DNA of 64,000 bases. Source: Bacteroidales bacterium. Lineage in GTDB: Bacteria; Bacteroidota; Bacteroidia; Bacteroidales; UBA3824. How positions within the stretch are numbered: the first letter of the stretch is position 1; each line of letters opens with the position of its first letter. Both the position numbers and the translations under genes were made by a program. Location: contig JAGCYI010000130.1 of NCBI GenBank assembly GCA_017960885.1, positions 1 through 64,000 of the forward strand. Direction: 5' to 3'. Below the pieces are notes generated by a model that did no database searches, was not told the origin of the DNA, and saw only the letters and a program-made list of their open reading frames with translations. This document shows, one piece after another, positions 52,754-63,309 of this stretch.

Positions 52754-55108
52754 CTACTTTTTTTTGAAAATCTTTTTGAAAAAAGATTTTTTTCTCGACT
52801 TGCTGTCGCTGTAGTATCCGTTGTAATAATGGTTGTACCTGTAGCTGTATTGCCCGTACTTGCCAAACTTGTGTGTAATGCCGTTGAAAACTATGTTCAT
52901 CTTTGGATATCCGTTGGCTTTTAAATCGTTGTAGAGTTTTAGCACGGTTTTGAGCGAATAGTTCTGCCTGATGATATAAAGGTAAGACGACACATGATTT
53001 TTGAGCATGAGCGCATCGCTTACAATGCCCACAGGTGCGGAGTCGATAAAAACGAGGTCATATGTTTGAGCCGCCTTGGAAATATACTCCGACATAGCCG
53101 CGCTACCGATAAGTTCCGACGGGTTTGGCGGAATTGGTCCCGGAGGGGCAAAGTCGAGATTAGGATATTCGGTTTTAAATATGGTCTGTTCAAAAGAGCA
53201 TTCGCCTATAAGATAAGAACTTATACCAATAGAAGAGTTGATGGTAAAATATTCCTGAATACGCGGTTTCCTAAGGTCGAGACCTATCAGAAGCACTTTT
53301 TTGGCGTTGGCGGCGGTGATAATCGAAAGGTTTACCGAAACAAAGGTCTTGCCTTCGCCGCTGACAGTAGACGTTATAAGAATAACCTTGTGCTTGTTTT
53401 CGGCGTCAACAAACTGAATATTAGTACGCAACGAGCGGAAAGCTTCGGCTATGGAGCTTGAAGGACATGCGCTCACCGGCACAGACGAATGGTGAAGATT
53501 CTTAGGAATATGCCCTATAGGCGACTGGGTTGTAACCTTTTCGATTTCAGCCTCATCGATTATCTTGTTTTCCAACAAAACCATCAAGGTAAGAATCACC
53601 AACGGTATAGCCAGTCCTATCAAAACAGCCTTGGCGTAGCTAAACCCGCCTATCGACGCAATTGGATAGCGTGTAATCCAAGTGGCGGCATCCACTATCT
53701 CGGCGTCGGGCTGGTTAGAGGCCAGGGTGATTGAGGCTGTGTAACGTTTATCGATAAGACTGTTGTACAACTCGTTGTTAAGGTCAAACTGCTTGGTTAT
53801 CTTGGTTTCGTACCATTTGTCAACAGGTGACGATATTATCGAGGCTCTGATCTGGGCTATTTGCGAATTGAGCTTTTTCTTATTGATTTCAAGAATACTG
53901 TCGGCAAGAACTACATATTCGGAGCATTGCTTTTTAATTTCGGTAATATCGTAATCTACTTTGCTGTATGGAGTTATGTTTTCGCCATCGCGTACCGAGA
54001 ACTGCAAGCCCGTTTTCTCGTTAAGCTTCTCGTTTATTTTTTGGAGATAGCCATCAATAATAGGATCCGAAACATTGGCAAGCGACGGCGGCACTATCGA
54101 CGAAAAAGAGCCTTCGTTTTGCAATGCGTCTCTCAAATAGCGGTAATAGTTTTGACGGACAATGGTTGAGGAGATTTCTGCCTTGAGCGTTTTGATAGAT
54201 TCCTCAATATCCTGGAGAGCATCGTCAGATTTGAGCTTGCTGTTTTGCTGAAGCCTGTACATATCTTTCTGAACAGTGTTGATACTGTCGCTCAGCGAAA
54301 CCAGCATTGTGTCGATAAACTGTATGGTTTGCAGCAATATGCGGTTTTTGCGTTCGAGGCTGTATTCAAGATATGAAATTGAGAGAGTGTTGATATAGTC
54401 TTCGATTTTTTCTGGCACTTCGCCAAACATAGTAAGAGTAACTATAGAACTTCCAACACTTTTGGGCATCACATGCAAATTGCTTGAATACCTTGCCACC
54501 ATTCCCTCAAAATTGTTTTTCTTAAAATAGAAATTGTTGCCTTTGGTAATCTGAGGAGTGCCTTCGGTGAGCACCAGACGAAAACGCATGTTGTCTCTTT
54601 CGATCCATTCGCCTATATGCGAAGTACATATCGGAGGATTGTCACCAATAGAGACTTCAAAAGTGTTATCGGCAACAAACCTCGTTCTAATAACAGCCCC
54701 CTCAGGCTGTATGTGCGCAGAGTCGAACTCCACTTCGTATGGACGGTTTTTATACAGTTCCCTATCGGCGGAATAACTGCCCTCGCGATAATAAACAGTG
54801 CCGAAGTTGAGCTTTCGGAGGGTCATACGGGCAAGGGTGTTGCTTTTGAGCTGACCTATTTCGTTTTCAATGTCGGTGGTAGGGGTTAAAGCGGTAAGAC
54901 CCACAAGCTTCTGAGGATTTGAAGTCTTAAGGATCATAGTGGCATTGCAGCTATACTGCGGAATAATGTGGAGATTTTTGTAATAGGCAAAGCAAAGGCA
55001 TATAACCAGCGAAATAGCGAACCAATACCAGTGTGGCAGCAGTTTCGTCAGTACAGCTTTAAAGTCGAACGAGTTTTGTTCTGAATTTGCCTTTATTCCA
55101 TCCATCAT
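52754..55108 (-). CDS. Polysaccharide co-polymerase / BY-tyrosine kinase (Wzc-like)
   Basis: 784 residues. Two membrane helices (about 32-50 and about 490-510) enclose a Wzz-type periplasmic domain with a long coiled coil. A cytoplasmic BY-kinase follows, with Walker A in ITSTVSGEGKTFVSVNL, Walker A' in KVLLIGLDLRKPRI and Walker B in YDLVFIDSAPVG. The C-terminal tail is a tyrosine cluster (YGQYSYRYNHYYNGYYSD), the usual autophosphorylation site. The enzyme controls chain length and export of capsule or exopolysaccharide. It overlaps the Wza-like gene by 4 bases. Confidence 0.93.
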   Translation of the reverse strand: MMDGIKANSEQNSFDFKAVLTKLLPHWYWFAISLVICLCFAYYKNLHIIPQYSCNATMILKTSNPQKLVGLTALTPTTDIENEIGQLKSNTLARMTLRKLNFGTVYYREGSYSADRELYKNRPYEVEFDSAHIQPEGAVIRTRFVADNTFEVSIGDNPPICTSHIGEWIERDNMRFRLVLTEGTPQITKGNNFYFKKNNFEGMVARYSSNLHVMPKSVGSSIVTLTMFGEVPEKIEDYINTLSISYLEYSLERKNRILLQTIQFIDTMLVSLSDSINTVQKDMYRLQQNSKLKSDDALQDIEESIKTLKAEISSTIVRQNYYRYLRDALQNEGSFSSIVPPSLANVSDPIIDGYLQKINEKLNEKTGLQFSVRDGENITPYSKVDYDITEIKKQCSEYVVLADSILEINKKKLNSQIAQIRASIISSPVDKWYETKITKQFDLNNELYNSLIDKRYTASITLASNQPDAEIVDAATWITRYPIASIGGFSYAKAVLIGLAIPLVILTLMVLLENKIIDEAEIEKVTTQSPIGHIPKNLHHSSVPVSACPSSSIAEAFRSLRTNIQFVDAENKHKVILITSTVSGEGKTFVSVNLSIITAANAKKVLLIGLDLRKPRIQEYFTINSSIGISSYLIGECSFEQTIFKTEYPNLDFAPPGPIPPNPSELIGSAAMSEYISKAAQTYDLVFIDSAPVGIVSDALMLKNHVSSYLYIIRQNYSLKTVLKLYNDLKANGYPKMNIVFNGITHKFGKYGQYSYRYNHYYNGYYSDSKSRKKSFFKKIFKKK

Positions 55109-55866
55109 TTAAGTCGCGAAATAAGATAGTATGTTGTAAACGCAGTACTTATTATGCTTAGTACAGTTGAGTAATTTTTTAATCCATTAGCAAAAGCTGT
55201 AAAACGTTTAGGCTCAACATACACAATGTCGCCGGGCTGAAGATAAAACTGAGTGGCTTCAATAAGGTTTCGGTCGGTAACATCGATATTGAACAACTGA
55301 TGACCAGTAGGATTTTTGCGGACAACAATTATATTCCTACGTTTCGACTCATAGTTGAGCCCACCTGACTGTGCAATGGCTTCAAGTATGTTTACGCTCG
55401 TTTTGTCAAAGTTAACCTTCGTATTTTGCGATGCTCCGATAAAATATACGTCGAAATTAAGCAGTTCGGCGGTTACTACGGCATCAATTAGTTTAGCATC
55501 GGCCATTTGCTGAATAGAACTTCTTATTTGGCTAATGGTTTTTCCCGAAGCCTTTATGTTTCCGAATATAGGCAGAAGCACATATCCCGAGTCGCTAACA
55601 ACGTACCCTCCTCTCCTATTGTCTGAATTCGACAACGACTGCTGATTGTTGTTGCGTTCGGCAAACATCTTATTTATCTCCTCATTAGTAGAAATAAGGT
55701 TTATGCCTAATATGTCGCCGGGTTTTAGCCTGTAATCTTGAATAGAGTCGGTGTATTCGTGTGGCAAAGGTGTTTTGTCGTCAACGATGTACCTGATATT
55801 GCGGTAGCACGATGTGTTGAGCAATACCGTTACAAGAAATGCGCATATATATATAAGGTGTCTCAT
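55105..55866 (-). CDS. Polysaccharide export outer-membrane lipoprotein (Wza-like)
   Basis: 253 residues. The signal ends in a lipobox-like NTSC. The Poly_export domain has DYRLKPGDILGINLIST, GYVVSDSGYVLLPIFGNIKASG and an SLBB-like continuation (YFIGASQNTKVN, LEAIAQSGGLNYES). A C-terminal membrane-spanning helix (STVLSIISTAFTTYYLIS) is typical. With Wzc it forms the trans-envelope channel for capsule polysaccharide. No glycosyltransferases or Wzx/Wzy lie in the window, so the synthesis genes must be elsewhere. Confidence 0.93.
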   Translation of the reverse strand: MRHLIYICAFLVTVLLNTSCYRNIRYIVDDKTPLPHEYTDSIQDYRLKPGDILGINLISTNEEINKMFAERNNNQQSLSNSDNRRGGYVVSDSGYVLLPIFGNIKASGKTISQIRSSIQQMADAKLIDAVVTAELLNFDVYFIGASQNTKVNFDKTSVNILEAIAQSGGLNYESKRRNIIVVRKNPTGHQLFNIDVTDRNLIEATQFYLQPGDIVYVEPKRFTAFANGLKNYSTVLSIISTAFTTYYLISRLK

Positions 55867-55868
55867 AT

Positions 55869-57056
55869 CTATAAATTTTTGTTTTGCTGCCTACGACGGC
55901 GAAGCATAAAATAACTTTTCAAAGCTATAAACAGCCATCCTAATACGGGCAAATACATTGCCAATACTATCGGTCTTTTGAAAATAGTTTTAAAACAGTT
56001 TTTCAGCGAAAACTTTATAGTGCCTTTGCCGTCGCGCTCTTTATAGTTGACATCGAAATAAGTCATAGAGAGAGGCCAGAAAGCCGGAAAATATCTGAAG
56101 AAATGGCGCTTGTTTGTCCACATAGCTTTCAGCAGGCTGCGCAGGTTGTAATACTTTGAGCCGTATTGGTGCGACAGTTCGGTAAGTTTCTGCTGCATCT
56201 GCATACGGATAGTTTCGCCAATGGCTTTGAGGTCTTTTTGTGTGAGCTCGTCGTAAGGCTTGTTGGTCATTTCGTATACCTTGATTCTGTCGCCGAGCAC
56301 AAATGTAAGCTGCGACGGCAACGATGCGTAGAAAATCCACGGCTGGAATATCGCTAAAAATATCACTGGTCCCAACGGGAAAAACGGAAGACCAATTTTC
56401 TTACACAATTTTGTAAGAGGCTTTATGTTGTATGCCAGCGGATTGTTGTATTCTCCGTTGATGGTATAGAAAGGAATAATGTCGGTTTTGTAGCGAATGC
56501 TCATCCTCAAGAACGAAGTTTTGAACGGCTGAAACTGGTATTTTTTGTCGAAACCTTTGCCAATACCCTCTATTCCCTCGGGAAAGATAAGTATGTTGCT
56601 TTGGTTAAATTTCATTCCGGTTTCAAAATTGAGGAAGGTTGCGTTGATACATCCCGCCTTCCACCAAAGCCCGTCTATCATATATGGGCACATGTTGGGA
56701 AACTTGGTGAGCATAGGCGAAATCAAAGCCCTGATACTTGAAGCGGAATCCTTGAGTTTTTCAATTCCGCGACTTATAAATGCTATAGCGTCCCAAGGGA
56801 AAGCCATTCCGGAGTGGTTGGTGGCAAAGATGAGAGGGGAATCGGGATTGTTTCGCTGGGGGAAATTTTCAAAGCCCACAAACTTGGCTCTGTACCACAC
56901 CTCGCGTATCGGATTGAGTATTTTTTCACAGAAGAGTTCGGCATAGTTGAAGTTGAAACCCATAGTATAGGCTTCTCTATTACTTTCAATCTGTTCGTCA
57001 GAAATCAGAAACCTGTTTCTGGGAGCTACTGCCGCTACTGCTGTCTGGTTGTACAT
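55869..57056 (-). CDS. Phospholipid/glycerol acyltransferase-like membrane protein
   Basis: 395 residues. The acyltransferase motif reads NHSGMAFPWDAI, where the aspartate is further from the His than in the classical HX4D of PlsC, as in DGAT/MGAT-like relatives. FPEGIEGIGKGFDKKYQ gives the second motif, and IPFYTINGEYNNP the third. Hydrophobic segments lie at about 250-270 and 365-385. It should esterify a lipid on the cytoplasmic face of the membrane; acceptor unknown. It is 2 bases upstream of the Wza-like gene, so an acyl-modified or lipid-linked step of export is possible but not shown. Confidence 0.78.
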   Translation of the reverse strand: MYNQTAVAAVAPRNRFLISDEQIESNREAYTMGFNFNYAELFCEKILNPIREVWYRAKFVGFENFPQRNNPDSPLIFATNHSGMAFPWDAIAFISRGIEKLKDSASSIRALISPMLTKFPNMCPYMIDGLWWKAGCINATFLNFETGMKFNQSNILIFPEGIEGIGKGFDKKYQFQPFKTSFLRMSIRYKTDIIPFYTINGEYNNPLAYNIKPLTKLCKKIGLPFFPLGPVIFLAIFQPWIFYASLPSQLTFVLGDRIKVYEMTNKPYDELTQKDLKAIGETIRMQMQQKLTELSHQYGSKYYNLRSLLKAMWTNKRHFFRYFPAFWPLSMTYFDVNYKERDGKGTIKFSLKNCFKTIFKRPIVLAMYLPVLGWLFIALKSYFMLRRRRQQNKNL

Positions 57057-57118
57057 TTGAAGTCTTTGTCTGCTTATTCGGGGTGCAAAGATAGAAAATT
57101 AGAATAAAAAACCCAACA

Positions 57119-59149
57119 TTAAAGAGTAAAACCTAATATTGTAATATCGTCGCTAAATTCGCCACGAGCCCAGTCCTCAAAAAAAGTCTTCAGCTGCTTG
57201 CGCTGTTCGCTCATCGAAAAGAGTGAGTTTTTGGCAAGCATCTTCTTAAAGTTGACAGCCATAACCTTGTGATTGTTAGGACCTCCGATAAGGCCAGTGC
57301 AACCGTCGGTGTACATATATATCTTGTCTTCGGGACGGAGGGCAATCTCCTGACACGAAAAACGGAAACGCTCCGGCAGATGTCCGATAGATACGCTGTC
57401 GCCGAAAAATTCGTTGGAATCTCCCTTGCGTACAATCACCACCGACCTATGGGCACTCGCGAAATATGCGGAGCCTCCTTTCAAGCTATATACAAATATA
57501 GAAAGATAGATGCCGTCTTCGCTAATTTTGCTGTCTTTGGCTATAGATTCAATCGAGGTTGCCAGACGGTTCATCACCTTGTGCGGCATAGGTATCGATT
57601 CTTCGTCGAAATAGTTCAAGATGGTTTTATCCAATGTGTACATCACGAGGCTCGAAATAATAGCGCCTGCAGCACCGTGAGCATTGGTGTCGCCCACAGC
57701 TACGAGCACATAGTTTTCGGTATGCTTTACATAATAGAGGTCGCCGCTAACCTGTTTTTTTGCCAACGAGAGATAAAAGAAATCGGAGAAGACCGTCTTG
57801 GTGGGCATTGCCGAAATGGTGAGGGTCTTTTTGAGCGATGTGGCAAACTCAACGCTCTCCGAAAGCAGCTGGTTGGCGGTTTGCAACTGCTTGTTGTTTA
57901 TCATCATTTTGTGATAAAGGTCTTCGAGCTGATTTTTGTGAAGTTTCAATGCCGTGGCTTGCTCCTCAATCTGCGACTTCTGCACAAGAATCTTGGTGTT
58001 TTTCATCTCCATCTCCTTGTTGCGGTCAGAAAGCTGCATATTGAGCACGTTGACATTTTCAATCTGTATAGCCACCTCCGCCTGCTGCCGCTGAAGCTCC
58101 TCGTTTTTTTGCTGAACTTCGGTATGCTGTTGCTCCAATAGCTTGTTGAGCGTTTGGAGCTCGTTCTTCTGAGTAAAGAATGTGTCGATCTGGTTAGAAA
58201 GGAGTCCGAACTCTGTCCTGTTTTTGAGCATCGGTTTCACAATTTCAGAATCCTGCTCTTGGAAAGCCATACCCAGCTTTTTGAGCGGGCCCGTCACCCT
58301 AATCTTTACATAAAGGATAATCACAAGGAACAAGAAGATACACAATCCCGACACGCCAATAAACACCGGCACAAAGTTTTCAAAAAGTCGCTTTATCTCA
58401 TTGTCCGACACAAAATAGATATACGACACAGGATTGCCGTAAACATTGTTGAGCGCTTTGTAGGTGATTATAAGGTTTTGGTTTTTGCGAGAATTTTGTT
58501 TTATAATATCCTCAACGGCAGTAAGTTCCACCACCTTGCCCACCTTGATGTTGCCGAGCGACTTGCTGTAATCCACCAAAATAGAGTCGCTCACTTGGTT
58601 AACCATAATAAGGTATCCCACCTCTTTTTCTTTACGGGTGATAATGTCGGCACTGCTTACGATACCGCCGCAGTAGTAATGGAAAAGGTTGTCTTCGTCG
58701 TCGAGATAATAAAACTCGTTGTAACAGGTATCTCTAAAAAGCGATTCAAAGTCGCTGGGCTTAAAGGTGATAAATTGTGTAAACTCAAAAAACGGGTCGC
58801 GGCGCTCGTATCTCACTTTGCCGGAGGGGTCAACCACTTGCAAACATGCAGAATGATAAGATTCGAGCATGTAACCGATTTCTTCGTCGATCCATTCCTC
58901 GTCGGGGTCGGTCATATAAGATTTCAAATCGTCCCAAGCGGAGTTTTCGAGCACCACCTTGCGGTTGACATCCTGTTTTGAACGCAGAATACGTTCGATA
59001 AGGTTGTCGCGCTGCTCAAGCTCCTTAGCGTAGAGTTTGTCGTTGTTCTGTTTCTGGAATATGAAATACGACACCAGAATTATAGCAAGCAAAATAATGC
59101 CTGATATTGCAATGGACATTACGCCCGTTTGTACCGACCTGAATTTCAT
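57119..59149 (-). CDS. Membrane SpoIIE-type protein phosphatase with CHASE4-like sensor
   Basis: 676 residues. Two membrane helices (about 11-31 and 270-290) enclose a periplasmic domain with SAWDDLKSYMTDPDEEWID, resembling CHASE4. A HAMP-like piece (RVTGPLKKLGMAF) and a long coiled coil (about 345-450) follow. The C-terminal PP2C/SpoIIE domain has SGDLYYVKHTENYVLVAVGDTNAHGAAGA, MYTDGCTGLIGG and FSDDITILGFTL with the metal-binding acidic residues. It removes phosphate from serine/threonine of an anti-sigma or anti-anti-sigma factor in known systems. No such partner is adjacent. A TATATTTG box is at 59222-59229. Confidence 0.88.
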   Translation of the reverse strand: MKFRSVQTGVMSIAISGIILLAIILVSYFIFQKQNNDKLYAKELEQRDNLIERILRSKQDVNRKVVLENSAWDDLKSYMTDPDEEWIDEEIGYMLESYHSACLQVVDPSGKVRYERRDPFFEFTQFITFKPSDFESLFRDTCYNEFYYLDDEDNLFHYYCGGIVSSADIITRKEKEVGYLIMVNQVSDSILVDYSKSLGNIKVGKVVELTAVEDIIKQNSRKNQNLIITYKALNNVYGNPVSYIYFVSDNEIKRLFENFVPVFIGVSGLCIFLFLVIILYVKIRVTGPLKKLGMAFQEQDSEIVKPMLKNRTEFGLLSNQIDTFFTQKNELQTLNKLLEQQHTEVQQKNEELQRQQAEVAIQIENVNVLNMQLSDRNKEMEMKNTKILVQKSQIEEQATALKLHKNQLEDLYHKMMINNKQLQTANQLLSESVEFATSLKKTLTISAMPTKTVFSDFFYLSLAKKQVSGDLYYVKHTENYVLVAVGDTNAHGAAGAIISSLVMYTLDKTILNYFDEESIPMPHKVMNRLATSIESIAKDSKISEDGIYLSIFVYSLKGGSAYFASAHRSVVIVRKGDSNEFFGDSVSIGHLPERFRFSCQEIALRPEDKIYMYTDGCTGLIGGPNNHKVMAVNFKKMLAKNSLFSMSEQRKQLKTFFEDWARGEFSDDITILGFTL

Positions 59150-59221
59150 CTTATTATAATTTCTAACAATGCTTTACAATCTGCACTATACATTAGTGCA
59201 AATATCAAACCTTTTAAAAGA

Positions 59222-59229
59222 CAAATATA
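59222..59229 (-). promoter_or_regulatory. -7 promoter element for the SpoIIE-type phosphatase
   Basis: The minus strand reads TATATTTG, 72 bases before the ATG, with a TTG 22 bases upstream. Confidence 0.45.
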
Positions 59230-59343
59230 CAAATTTTCGGCATTAGTAATCCAATTTTTTCGTCAATATCACAAAAAATAATAGAGAAACCGTTTTTTTT
59301 ATCTTTTTTAGCAAAATATAACGTATTATTCCGAAAATAAAAT

Positions 59344-59351
59344 TACCTTTG
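59344..59351 (+). promoter_or_regulatory. -7 promoter element for secA
   Basis: TACCTTTG matches TAnnTTTG, 66 bases before the secA ATG. No -33 box is obvious. Confidence 0.4.
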
Positions 59352-59417
59352 CCACTGATTTTGCCGCAAGGCGACCTATTTTTTATAACTTAGAAAAACA
59401 TAAACTTTTAACATACA

Positions 59418-62400
59418 ATGAGTATTTTTTCAAGTTTCCTGAAAAAGTTTTTCGGAGACAAATCTACTAAAGATATTAAAAAACTGCTTCCGATTCTTGA
59501 GCAAATAAAACAAGAATACGCAGCACTGCAAAACATCAGCAACGACGAATTGCGTAAGCGCACACAAGACCTGCGCGACTCTATTGCAAAGGCGATAGAA
59601 CCTGTAAACGCAAAATTGGAAGGATATAAAGCAGAACTAGCTAGTCCCGAACCTCTTGATATCAGACGTCAGGAAGAGCTGTACGACGAGATTGATGACT
59701 GCGAAAAAGAGATTGACAATATTATAAAAGCTCAACTCGACGAAATGCTGCCAAAAGCATTCGCCATTATTAAAGACACCGCACGCCGTTTCAAAGAGAA
59801 CGAAACCGTAGAGGTAACAGCCACCGAAATGGACCGCGACATAGCAGCTAAAAACGAAGCTGTGGTTATCGAAGGCGACAAGGCTATATATCACAACGCT
59901 TGGATCGCTGGCGGCAACCTTATCAAATGGGACATGGTACACTACGACGTGCAGCTGATAGGCGGTATAGTGCTTCATCAAGGCAAAATCGCCGAAATGG
60001 CCACCGGTGAAGGTAAAACACTTGTGGCTACCTTGCCTGTATTCCTCAACGCATTGTCGGGACGTGGCGTTCACGTGGTAACTGTAAACGACTACCTCGC
60101 AAAACGTGACTCCGAATGGATGGGTATGCTTTACCAATTCCACGGTCTTACTGTTGACTGTATCGACAAGCACCAGCCAAACACTCTGCAGCGTCGCGAC
60201 GCCTACAACTGCGACATCACTTTCGGTACCAACAACGAATTTGGTTTCGACTACCTGCGCGACAATATGGCTATCACGCCCAACGAACTTGTTCAGCGCA
60301 AACATATATTCGCAATTGTCGACGAGGTTGACTCGGTGCTCATCGACGACGCCCGTACACCTTTAATTATTAGCGGTCCCGTTCCGAAGGCTGGCGACGA
60401 CATGAAACTATTTATGGACCTCAAACCCAAAGTAGTAGAACTATTCCAGCATCAGAAAGAACTCGCAAACCGTCTGCTCATCGACGCTAAAAACTATATC
60501 AAAAACGGCGACCTCGAAAAAGGCGGTATCGCTCTTATGAAGGCATGGAAAGGTTTGCCCAAAAACAACGCGCTTATCAAATTCCTCAGCGAGGAAGGCA
60601 ACAAGGTGCTTCTGCAAAAAACAGAAGCCATATACATGGCAGAAAACAACAAGCGTATGCCCGAAATCACCAACGACCTCTATTTTGTAATCGAAGAGAA
60701 ACAAAACTCTGTAGACCTTACAGATAAAGGTATCGACTTGATTTCGAAAAACGCCGAAGATCCTGCGTTCTTTATTCTTCCCGACGTGGGAAGCCAAATT
60801 GCCGAAATTGAAAATTCGGAACTTACCGACGACGAAAAAATCGCTAAGAAAGACGCTCTATTGTCGGACTATGCCGTTAAATCCGAGCGTGTACACACAA
60901 TCAACCAGCTGCTCAAAGCTTACACAATGTTTGAACGCGACCAGGAATACGTGGTTATCGACAACAAAGTGAAGATTGTAGACGAGCAGACAGGCCGTAT
61001 CATGGAAGGTCGCCGTTATAGCGACGGTCTCCATCAGGCTATTGAGGCAAAAGAAAACGTAAAAGTGGAAGCAGCCACTCAGACATTCGCCACTATCACA
61101 TTGCAGAACTATTTCCGTATGTACAAAAAGATTGCCGGTATGACCGGTACTGCGGAAACAGAGGCTGGCGAGTTCTGGGATATCTACAAATTAGAGGTTG
61201 TAACAATCCCCACCAACGTTCCCACAAAACGTATCGACGAAGAAGACCTCGTATACAAAACCAAACGCGAAAAATACAAAGCAGTAATACAAGAGATAAA
61301 ACGTCTGCACGAACTTGGACGCCCAGTGCTCGTAGGTACTACCTCGGTAGAAGTTTCAGAACTTTTGAGCAAGATGCTCAATATGGAAAAACTCCAGCAC
61401 AACGTGCTCAACGCCAAGCAGCACGCACGCGAGGCAGAAATAGTTGCACAGGCAGGTTTGAAAGGCACTATCACAATCGCCACCAACATGGCAGGCCGTG
61501 GTACCGACATCAAGCTCAGCAAAGAAGTCCGCGATGCGGGCGGTCTTGCTATTATTGGTACAGAACGCCACGAAAGCCGCCGTGTAGACCGTCAGTTGCG
61601 TGGACGTAGCGGTCGTCAGGGCGACCCCGGTTCTTCGCAATTCTTTGTTTCGCTCGAAGACAACCTTATGCGACTCTTCGGTAGCGAGCGCATAGCAGCG
61701 CTGATGGACAGAATGGGTATCGAAGAAGGCGAGGTTATCCAGCACTCAATGGTAACCAAATCTATCGAACGCGCACAACGCAAGGTAGAAGAAAACAACT
61801 TTGGTATTCGTAAACGCCTTCTCGAATACGACGACGTGATGAACAAACAGCGCGAGGCGATTTACAAACTCCGCCGCAGTTCGCTCTTTGGCGACGGTAT
61901 CGATATCGAAATCAACAATATGCTCAACGACGTTTGCGAAAACATCGCTACGAAATACCACATAGACGGCGACTTCGAGGGATTACAATTAGAACTCCTC
62001 AAATCGCTCGGCATGCAGAACCCGATTTCAGAATCTGAGTTTATGCAACTTACCGACGCGCAAATCGCCGACCGCATTTTCGACACCGCATATGAGAACA
62101 TGGCTAACAAGATGAAACTATTGCGCGACCAGGCTGCTCCTGTTATCAAGCAGGTATACGAAAACGCCAGCAAGCAATACGAGTACATTATTGTTCCTAT
62201 CAGCGACGGCAAACGTGTATTCCAGATAAGAGTAAACCTCAAAAAAGCATACGAAACCAACTGCCGCGAAATCACCAAGGCATTTGAAAAAATAGTAATG
62301 CTTGTTACTATCGACGAGCACTGGAAAGAGCACCTTCGCGACCTCGACGACCTTAAACAGTCGGTACAAGATGCACGTTACGAACAGAAAGACCCGCTCG

Positions 62401-62747
62401 TGATTTTCAAGATAGAATCCAACGGACTCTTCGACCGCATGCTCGACAAGAACAACAAGGCAATTATCTCAACAATTATGAAAGGCCACATTCACGTTCC
62501 CGATCCCGAGAACGTACAGCGTGCACCAGAGCCTTCGCAACAAAAATCGCCAAACCAGAACCTCAAAGCCACTAAAGCCGACGCATCGTCAGCAGGCAGC
62601 GAGCCTCAGCAACAGCAGCAACCGCGTCAAGCACCCAAAGTTCAGCCGGTACGTGTAGAACGCAAAATTGGCAGAAACGATCCGTGCCCTTGCGGTAGCG
62701 GCAAAAAATACAAAAACTGCCATGGCAAGAATTTGAACTTAGATTAG
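59418..62747 (+). CDS. secA: Preprotein translocase ATPase SecA
   Basis: 1,109 residues, about 200 longer than E. coli SecA through insertions near the N-terminus and between residues about 310 and 470; such length is normal for Bacteroidota. SecA drives unfolded proteins through SecYEG. The Walker A is [15 protein letters not shown] (GEGKT at 197-201). Further motifs are [50 protein letters not shown]-like SF2 motif, [13 protein letters not shown] and [18 protein letters not shown]. The linker near the end is Gln-rich. The last 25 residues form a zinc-binding site ([19 protein letters not shown]). Confidence 0.98.
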   Translation: MSIFSSFLKKFFGDKSTKDIKKLLPILEQIKQEYAALQNISNDELRKRTQDLRDSIAKAIEPVNAKLEGYKAELASPEPLDIRRQEELYDEIDDCEKEIDNIIKAQLDEMLPKAFAIIKDTARRFKENETVEVTATEMDRDIAAKNEAVVIEGDKAIYHNAWIAGGNLIKWDMVHYDVQLIGGIVLHQGKIAEMATGEGKTLVATLPVFLNALSGRGVHVVTVNDYLAKRDSEWMGMLYQFHGLTVDCIDKHQPNTLQRRDAYNCDITFGTNNEFGFDYLRDNMAITPNELVQRKHIFAIVDEVDSVLIDDARTPLIISGPVPKAGDDMKLFMDLKPKVVELFQHQKELANRLLIDAKNYIKNGDLEKGGIALMKAWKGLPKNNALIKFLSEEGNKVLLQKTEAIYMAENNKRMPEITNDLYFVIEEKQNSVDLTDKGIDLISKNAEDPAFFILPDVGSQIAEIENSELTDDEKIAKKDALLSDYAVKSERVHTINQLLKAYTMFERDQEYVVIDNKVKIVDEQTGRIMEGRRYSDGLHQAIEAKENVKVEAATQTFATITLQNYFRMYKKIAGMTGTAETEAGEFWDIYKLEVVTIPTNVPTKRIDEEDLVYKTKREKYKAVIQEIKRLHELGRPVLVGTTSVEVSELLSKMLNMEKLQHNVLNAKQHAREAEIVAQAGLKGTITIATNMAGRGTDIKLSKEVRDAGGLAIIGTERHESRRVDRQLRGRSGRQGDPGSSQFFVSLEDNLMRLFGSERIAALMDRMGIEEGEVIQHSMVTKSIERAQRKVEENNFGIRKRLLEYDDVMNKQREAIYKLRRSSLFGDGIDIEINNMLNDVCENIATKYHIDGDFEGLQLELLKSLGMQNPISESEFMQLTDAQIADRIFDTAYENMANKMKLLRDQAAPVIKQVYENASKQYEYIIVPISDGKRVFQIRVNLKKAYETNCREITKAFEKIVMLVTIDEHWKEHLRDLDDLKQSVQDARYEQKDPLVIFKIESNGLFDRMLDKNNKAIISTIMKGHIHVPDPENVQRAPEPSQQKSPNQNLKATKADASSAGSEPQQQQQPRQAPKVQPVRVERKIGRNDPCPCGSGKKYKNCHGKNLNLD

Positions 62748-62754
62748 ATTTGAT

Positions 62755-63297
62755 ATGAAACTTCTGCCGAAATTGATAGCGGCAGCGGGCTTGTGCGCAA
62801 TATTTGGTTGCGAAAGCAAGCTGCCCGAAATACACGAAGAGCTTACAGGCCCGTATACCACTGTGTGTGTTGAAAGTTACCGCACTTACAACTACACCAT
62901 GGAGATTATCGACTCTCTTAAAAACGAGTTGAAACCGCTTGGTATCGAAACCGAGAACGATTTCTGCATAGTATACGAGAGGACGAAAAACGCAGAAAAA
63001 TCGCACAGCATTGTGGGATGCATTATTAAACAGGACAATCCTGAAGACTCCTCGGCTATTATCAAACTTATCCGAAACAACTTTATGGTAAGAACCATCG
63101 GCGAAACAAAGTCGATGGTATTTACCGTACCGTACGAGGAGTTTGATTCGCCTCTTCGTCAGAAAATGCTAAACCATATCGACCAATATATCAAAGAAAA
63201 CAATTATCTACAAATTCCTAACGGAGTAAACGGCATTATGGAGTTATATCACGACAATAAAATTACCTTTGTCGCAGAAATACGTCCTAGCCGATAA
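62755..63297 (+). CDS. Lipoprotein, unknown function
   Basis: 180 residues. The signal ends in a lipobox IFGC (about residue 19). The mature part begins KLPEIHEELTGPYTTVCVESYRTYNYTMEIIDSLKNELKPLGIE, which faintly recalls GyrI-like ligand-binding domains. It continues with SIVGCIIKQDNPEDSSAIIKL and a C-terminal ELYHDNKITFVAEIRP. No catalytic motif is visible. It follows secA by 7 bases and precedes an MFS gene by 12 bases, so all three may be co-transcribed. The role is unknown. Confidence 0.65.
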   Translation: MKLLPKLIAAAGLCAIFGCESKLPEIHEELTGPYTTVCVESYRTYNYTMEIIDSLKNELKPLGIETENDFCIVYERTKNAEKSHSIVGCIIKQDNPEDSSAIIKLIRNNFMVRTIGETKSMVFTVPYEEFDSPLRQKMLNHIDQYIKENNYLQIPNGVNGIMELYHDNKITFVAEIRPSR

Positions 63298-63309
63298 CAC
63301 ATTAGTAAT

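Noticed and set aside
57269-58141. Open frame of 290 codons antisense to the SpoIIE-type phosphatase
   Set aside because: Arises from the repetitive coiled-coil codons on the other strand.
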